The position numbers and the translations under genes are program-made. DNA of 64,000 bases. Source: Sulfurimicrobium lacus. Its GTDB lineage: Bacteria; Pseudomonadota; Gammaproteobacteria; Burkholderiales; Sulfuricellaceae. Shown here one piece after another: positions 60,401 to 64,000 of this stretch. Location of the stretch: positions 1,533,501 through 1,597,500 of the forward strand of contig NZ_AP022853.1 in NCBI RefSeq assembly GCF_011764585.1, read 5' to 3'. The notes beneath the pieces are model-generated. The model was not told the DNA's origin. It saw only the letters and a program-made list of their open reading frames with translations, and did no database searches. Numbering within the stretch: the first letter of the stretch is position 1; the number at the start of each line of letters is the position of its first letter.

Positions 60401-61528
60401 TCAGGAGATTGTTTCTTCGCGGAAGCGCGCCTGGATCTGTTCCACTTCTTCGCGGCGCGCGATCAGGGTCTGCACGCAGTCGCGGTCGAATTTGCTGTCC
60501 GACAGTTCGAGCAGCAGGGCGAAGGCGGCGTCGTTGCTCCAGGCGTCCTTGTAGGAGCGGCGGGAGGTGAGGGCGTCGAACACGTCGGCCACCGCGACGA
60601 TGCGGGCTTCGGGCGGGATTTCCTCGCCTTTGAGCCCTTGCGGGTAGCCGCTGCCATTGATGGCTTCGTGGTGGTAGTGGGCGACGTTGCGCAGGATGTC
60701 GATGTGCTTGACTTCCTGAAGGCCGAAATTCGCCACCATGGCGTCGATGATTTCCACCCCTTTGCCGACATGCTTCTGCATGATTTCGTATTCTTCCGCG
60801 CTGAGCTTGCCGGGCTTGAGCAGGATGTGGTCGGGGATGCCGATCTTGCCGATGTCGTGGAGCGGTGCGAAAAGGAAGATATGCTCCACGATGTCGTCGG
60901 TCAGGCCGTATTTATCGGCGAGGTCGCGGGCGATCAGGCGAGCGTAATTGGACATTCTTTCGAGGTGGTAGCCGGTCTCGAAATCGCGCTGCAGGGCCAT
61001 GTTGGTGGCGGTCTTGATGCTCGCGACCAGGGCGCGCACCTCGGCCAGTTCGTTGATGACGATCAGTTCCAGCAGGTGGCCGTACAGGTCGATGTAGTGC
61101 AGTGCGCTTTCGCTGAAGACGTCGCTGCGGTAGGAGTTGAAAAAAAGAAAGCCGAAAAAGCACCCGTTGCTGTACATCGGCAGGGTGTAGCTGGAGCCGT
61201 AGCCTTGCGCGCCGATGCGCTGGCTGTGAACCTTGCTGCTGCCGGCGAGAAAAGACATGTCGTTGACGACGCGCGGCCGTCCCAGGCGGATGATTTCCTG
61301 CAGCGACGGGGCCTCTGCGAGCGTGGACTGGTAGTGCTGCAGCGGGATATCCAAGCCGCTGCTGTGGACATAGGTCTTGAGCAGGTCGGTTTTTTCGTCG
61401 TAGAGCGCAATGGCGATGCGGTCGATGAAATCGAACTGCTGGTGAAGAAACGCGTGAATGAAGCGAAGCTTTTCCCCGAGCGGGATGTCTTTATTCAGCG
61501 TTTCGAGTGCGTCTTGATGTTTGAACAT
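60401..61528 (-). CDS. HD-GYP domain c-di-GMP phosphodiesterase-like protein with N-terminal GAF-like domain
   Basis: 375 residues from ATG 61528. The first 165 residues look like a GAF sensor. The HD-GYP part has HDIGKIGIPD (His224, Asp225), a later HYHHEAINGSGYPQGL and the RIVAVADVFDALTS segment, so metal ligands and the GYP motif are all present. It should degrade c-di-GMP. No membrane helix, so it is cytoplasmic. It diverges from yjbQ with a 48-base gap. Confidence 0.9.
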   Translation of the reverse strand: MFKHQDALETLNKDIPLGEKLRFIHAFLHQQFDFIDRIAIALYDEKTDLLKTYVHSSGLDIPLQHYQSTLAEAPSLQEIIRLGRPRVVNDMSFLAGSSKVHSQRIGAQGYGSSYTLPMYSNGCFFGFLFFNSYRSDVFSESALHYIDLYGHLLELIVINELAEVRALVASIKTATNMALQRDFETGYHLERMSNYARLIARDLADKYGLTDDIVEHIFLFAPLHDIGKIGIPDHILLKPGKLSAEEYEIMQKHVGKGVEIIDAMVANFGLQEVKHIDILRNVAHYHHEAINGSGYPQGLKGEEIPPEARIVAVADVFDALTSRRSYKDAWSNDAAFALLLELSDSKFDRDCVQTLIARREEVEQIQARFREETIS

Positions 61529-61576
61529 TTGCGCGCTTTTATCAGGCGGTGAACTGGCCCAAGTATAATACCGGGC

Positions 61577-61996
61577 ATGCGACAGTGTTCCGAAATTTTG
61601 ATGCTTGAAACAGCCGGGCGCGGGCTCTATGTCTTCACCGACCGGATCGTGCGCTGGGTGGGGCAGTCCGGCTTCTCGGACGGCCTGCTGACCCTGTTCA
61701 TCCAGCACACGTCCGCCAGCCTGGTGGTGCAGGAAAATTACGATCCCGATGTGCAGGCCGATCTGGAACGTTTTTTTGCTCGCCTGGTCAAGGACGGTGA
61801 TCCCATGTTTGCCCACAGCCTGGAGGGGCCGGACGACATGCCGGCGCATGTGCGCGCGGCGCTGACCCAGACCCAGCTATCCGTCCCTCTGCGCCAGGGG
61901 CAGTTGGCCCTCGGAACCTGGCAGGGGATTTATCTTTACGAGCACCGTTTCGCGCCGCAGCGGCGCAAAATCGTGATGCATCTGATCGGGGAGTGA
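61577..61996 (+). CDS. YjbQ-family protein (UPF0047, secondary thiamine-phosphate synthase-like)
   Basis: 139 residues, normal for the family. Motifs are LFIQHTSASLVVQENYDPDV, HSLEGPDDMPAHVRAAL and the C-terminal GTWQGIYLYEHR. Family members can replace ThiE weakly in E. coli, but the true function is unsettled. It is followed three bases later by the TlpA-like gene and probably shares its transcript. Confidence 0.9.
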   Translation: MRQCSEILMLETAGRGLYVFTDRIVRWVGQSGFSDGLLTLFIQHTSASLVVQENYDPDVQADLERFFARLVKDGDPMFAHSLEGPDDMPAHVRAALTQTQLSVPLRQGQLALGTWQGIYLYEHRFAPQRRKIVMHLIGE

Positions 61997-61999
61997 CGT

Positions 62000-62851
62000 G
62001 TGAATAGCTTCAAGTTTCTGATGGGATTTCTCGGCTGGCTCGTCGTGCCTCTTACGCTGCAGGCGGCCGGGCTCAACGATATTTCCGCGGTGCCGCATTT
62101 GGACCAGAAAGGCCGCGAAGGATACCGCGAATTTCTCCTTGCCCCGATGCACCGCGCATTCGCCGTCGCACCAGGCGGGGCTTGGTCGTGGAAGGCGGAA
62201 GAAGCTTCTCCCGATTTGGCGGGCGAGGCGGCGTTGCAAGGCTGCGCTGAGCATACCGAGCAGGAATGCGTGTTGTATGCGCAGGACAATCAGGTGGTGT
62301 TTGAAAGCAAGACCTGGCCGAAACTGTGGGGGCCGTACAAAACCGGCGCCGAGGCTGCCAGGGCGGCGACCGGCAAGCACCGCGGCGAGCGTTTCCATGA
62401 TCTTGCCATCACCAGCCCGGCCGGAAAGCCGCTCAAGCTTTCGGACCTGCACGGCAAGGTGGTGCTGCTGCATTTCTGGGGCACATGGTGTTCGCCCTGC
62501 CGCCAGGAGATGCCGGAATTGCAGAAGCTGAGCCGCGAACTGGCGTCTTCCAGGGATATCCAGCTGGTGTTGCTGCAGATGCGCGAAGACATCGACACGG
62601 CGCGCTTCTGGGCCGAGAACCAGCACATCAGCCTGCCGCTGTACGACTCGGGCATCAAGGATGCCGGCTCGGATTCGCTGCCGCTGGCGAACGGCAAGCG
62701 GATTCGGGACCGCGAACTGGCGATGGTTTTCCCCACCACTTATGTGCTGGACAAGCACGGCGTGGTGTTGTTTTCACACAGCGGGCCAGTATTCGGCTGG
62801 AATCAGTATTTGCCACTTTTACGCGATGCCGCGGCACGATCCGGAAAGTGA
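62000..62851 (+). CDS. TlpA-like thioredoxin with an extra N-terminal domain
   Basis: 283 residues from GTG 62000 (GGGGAG ribosome site). A signal peptide ends near LQAA. Residues 25-125 form a separate domain with Cys82 and Cys90, then a thioredoxin fold with CSPC (Cys164, Cys167) in FWGTWCSPCRQEMPEL and FPTTYVLDKHG. It should act in periplasmic thiol chemistry. The N-terminal domain is not one I recognise. A terminator lies downstream. Confidence 0.87.
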   Translation: MNSFKFLMGFLGWLVVPLTLQAAGLNDISAVPHLDQKGREGYREFLLAPMHRAFAVAPGGAWSWKAEEASPDLAGEAALQGCAEHTEQECVLYAQDNQVVFESKTWPKLWGPYKTGAEAARAATGKHRGERFHDLAITSPAGKPLKLSDLHGKVVLLHFWGTWCSPCRQEMPELQKLSRELASSRDIQLVLLQMREDIDTARFWAENQHISLPLYDSGIKDAGSDSLPLANGKRIRDRELAMVFPTTYVLDKHGVVLFSHSGPVFGWNQYLPLLRDAAARSGK

Positions 62852-62965
62852 TGCTTTGACTATCGCGGTCAAGCATGTGGACGTAAACATTAAATGAAGG
62901 TATCCGATCTCGTGATTGATGTTGGATCGGTATGCCGCAGCGTTGCTCTTCATGGCGCACAAACA

Positions 62966-62993
62966 AAAAGCCTGGCATGAAGCCAGGCTTTTT
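62966..62993. terminator. Bidirectional terminator between the TlpA-like and PEP-CTERM genes
   Basis: AAAAAGCCTGGC, ATGA, GCCAGGCTTTTT. The symmetric A and T runs allow use on both strands, and the two flanking genes converge here. Confidence 0.9.
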
Positions 62994-63017
62994 GTGACAA
63001 CTATAGTATTAAGCCGA

Positions 63018-63587
63018 TTATGCTTTACGGCGCGCCAAACGCATACCCAGAAAACCAAGGGCCAGCAAGCCCAGCGTAGCTGGCTCGGGGATGGTTTCAT
63101 TGACTGCCAAGTTGTCGACCAGATAGTAGTTGCCAAGTTCCAGGTGCAATTCGTCAATAGAACCTGCGTGGCCATTAAATGCAGTCCAGCTTGTTGTTAA
63201 TGCTGCAGCTGAATTCCAAACCTCAGCTCCATTATTAAATCCCCGAATATTACCTATCCTGCTAGCACCGCTAGACCAGATACGCGCCCATAGGCCATCA
63301 AAGGTAAAATCAGCTCCATTTGCCGCGGTCACAATAGCCGTGCCGCCATAATTGTTCAACATGGTGAAATCACCGCTTACAGCGCCAAAATTCCAACTTG
63401 AGCCCACGGTGTCAATCCAATCCATACGGTTTAAATCGTTGGTAGCACCAAAATTAAAACCAGCATACGTTCCAATTGCACCATAGCTATTCTGTGATAC
63501 ACCTGGAATATCATCAAATGTCAACACAGTTGCATTGGAAACGGCCGAGAAGCCCAGAAGACAAACGGCAAGCAGATGTTTCTTCAT
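63018..63587 (-). CDS. PEP-CTERM sorting-domain protein
   Basis: 189 residues: signal peptide (cleavage near AVSNA), a beta-rich middle, and a C-terminal IPEPATLGLLALGFLGMRLARRKA-type tail consisting of the PEP motif, a hydrophobic helix and a basic end. Such proteins are processed by exosortase and delivered to the surface or exopolysaccharide matrix. No exosortase gene is in the window. The middle part shows a Trp/Asn/Gly-rich sandwich-like pattern but no family I can name. The upstream 220 bases are AT-rich and hold its promoter. Confidence 0.92.
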   Translation of the reverse strand: MKKHLLAVCLLGFSAVSNATVLTFDDIPGVSQNSYGAIGTYAGFNFGATNDLNRMDWIDTVGSSWNFGAVSGDFTMLNNYGGTAIVTAANGADFTFDGLWARIWSSGASRIGNIRGFNNGAEVWNSAAALTTSWTAFNGHAGSIDELHLELGNYYLVDNLAVNETIPEPATLGLLALGFLGMRLARRKA

Positions 63588-63814
63588 TATTATTAGTCCC
63601 TTTAGATTTATTACGTAGGCAAAACTTTTTCCATCTAAGCAAATGTCATGTCAACATAATTATGTTATTAATTAACAATAAGTAATGAAAACTATTGGGA
63701 TTTAATATATCGGATATGTAAGATATTTCGACAGGGCGTTCTTGTCGAAGTTGGTGATTTAGTTTGAATGCAATTGCATAACTTCAAATCAATGCCTGAA
63801 TCCAGAGAGCATCA

Positions 63815-63848
63815 ATAAAAAGACCGGGCAGCTTTGACGCTGCCCGGC
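63815..63848 (-). terminator. Rho-independent terminator of the cytochrome b gene
   Basis: Read on the minus strand: CCGGGCAGC, GTCAAA, GCTGCCCGG, then TCTTTTT. It is about 30 bases after the cytochrome b stop. Confidence 0.88.
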
Positions 63849-63876
63849 CACCTGCTGGGTTGGACGTCGGGAGACG

Positions 63877-64000
63877 CTAATCCACTTCTTCCCAGCCGGT
63901 AATCATGGCCTTGATATGCGAGGTCGGTGTGTGTCCCGCCGTGGTGAGGTAAACGTGAGCGATCAGGAATAGCAGCATCATGAACGCACCGGCAGTATGG
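63877..64000 (-). CDS. C-terminal end of a cytochrome b (thiosulfate/tetrathionate-reductase type), cut by window edge
   Basis: The last 40 codons are present, ending at TAG 63877-63879. The tail reads [20 protein letters not shown] followed by [14 protein letters not shown]. It matches the final helix of PhsC/cytochrome b561-type membrane subunits, with a heme-ligand-type His in LIAHVY. The rest of the gene and its partners lie beyond the window. The assignment to the thiosulfate-reductase branch is from the GHT and ITGWEEV pattern. Confidence 0.75.
   Translation of the reverse strand, partial: HTAGAFMMLLFLIAHVYLTTAGHTPTSHIKAMITGWEEVD

Overview
The window looks like a chromosomal segment of a GC-rich betaproteobacterium, probably of the Nitrosomonadales/Gallionellales sulfur- or iron-oxidiser type. 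The reasons are a PEP-CTERM protein, a partial thiosulfate-reductase-type cytochrome b, the folK/deoxynucleoside kinase/panB/panC order, and several small palindromic repeat families between and inside genes. No RNA gene, CRISPR array, prophage or intact insertion sequence was seen. Species placement is inference.

Left part (1-26.6 kb): genes for an aryl-polyene (xanthomonadin-like) pigment lie in two blocks on the minus strand. Block 1 (0.8-4.0 kb) has ketosynthase, chain-length factor, dehydratase and ketoreductase. Beside it on the plus strand are the end of a chorismatase-like gene, which would supply a hydroxybenzoate starter, and an ICMT-type methyltransferase. Block 2 (17.6-25.3 kb) has a flavin-dependent-halogenase-like protein, ACP, a COG4648-type membrane protein, acyl/aryl ligase, a second dehydratase, LPLAT acyltransferase, LolA-like protein and MMPL exporter. 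Between the blocks lie toxin-antitoxin-like pairs (4.1-6.5 kb), ppnN, an ABC exporter, and a NAD-salvage set (NadM-Nudix, NadE, PncB, nicotinamidase) divergent from an NrtR-type regulator with two candidate operators.

Middle part (26.6-41 kb): mostly housekeeping genes. These are panB/panC, a deoxynucleoside kinase, folK and pcnB, then a frameshifted GGDEF/EAL gene, a BtuCD-like importer, a HAD phosphatase, a CbiM-like membrane protein and an ExbB-ExbD-TonB-like operon whose TonB-like subunit is unusual.

Right part (39.9-64 kb): a MacAB/TolC-type efflux operon preceded by a Spy/CpxP-like gene, an EF-hand protein, and a CpxRA-type two-component system. GTAAA-N5-GTAAA sites stand in front of the Spy-like gene and of cpxRA, and a related phased array lies on the EF-hand side, so the whole set may form one envelope-stress regulon. 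Next come a Pls/PosA-type membrane NRPS with its own PPTase, an EamA transporter, nadC, a TlpA-like thioredoxin, clpB with a sigma-32-type promoter, a solitary diheme cytochrome, an HD-GYP protein, YjbQ, a second TlpA-like protein, the PEP-CTERM protein and the end of a cytochrome b gene.

A composite palindromic repeat runs through the window. It lies between genes at 23.9 and 56.0 kb. It is also inserted in frame in four biosynthetic genes: both ketosynthase-type genes, the NRPS and the PPTase.
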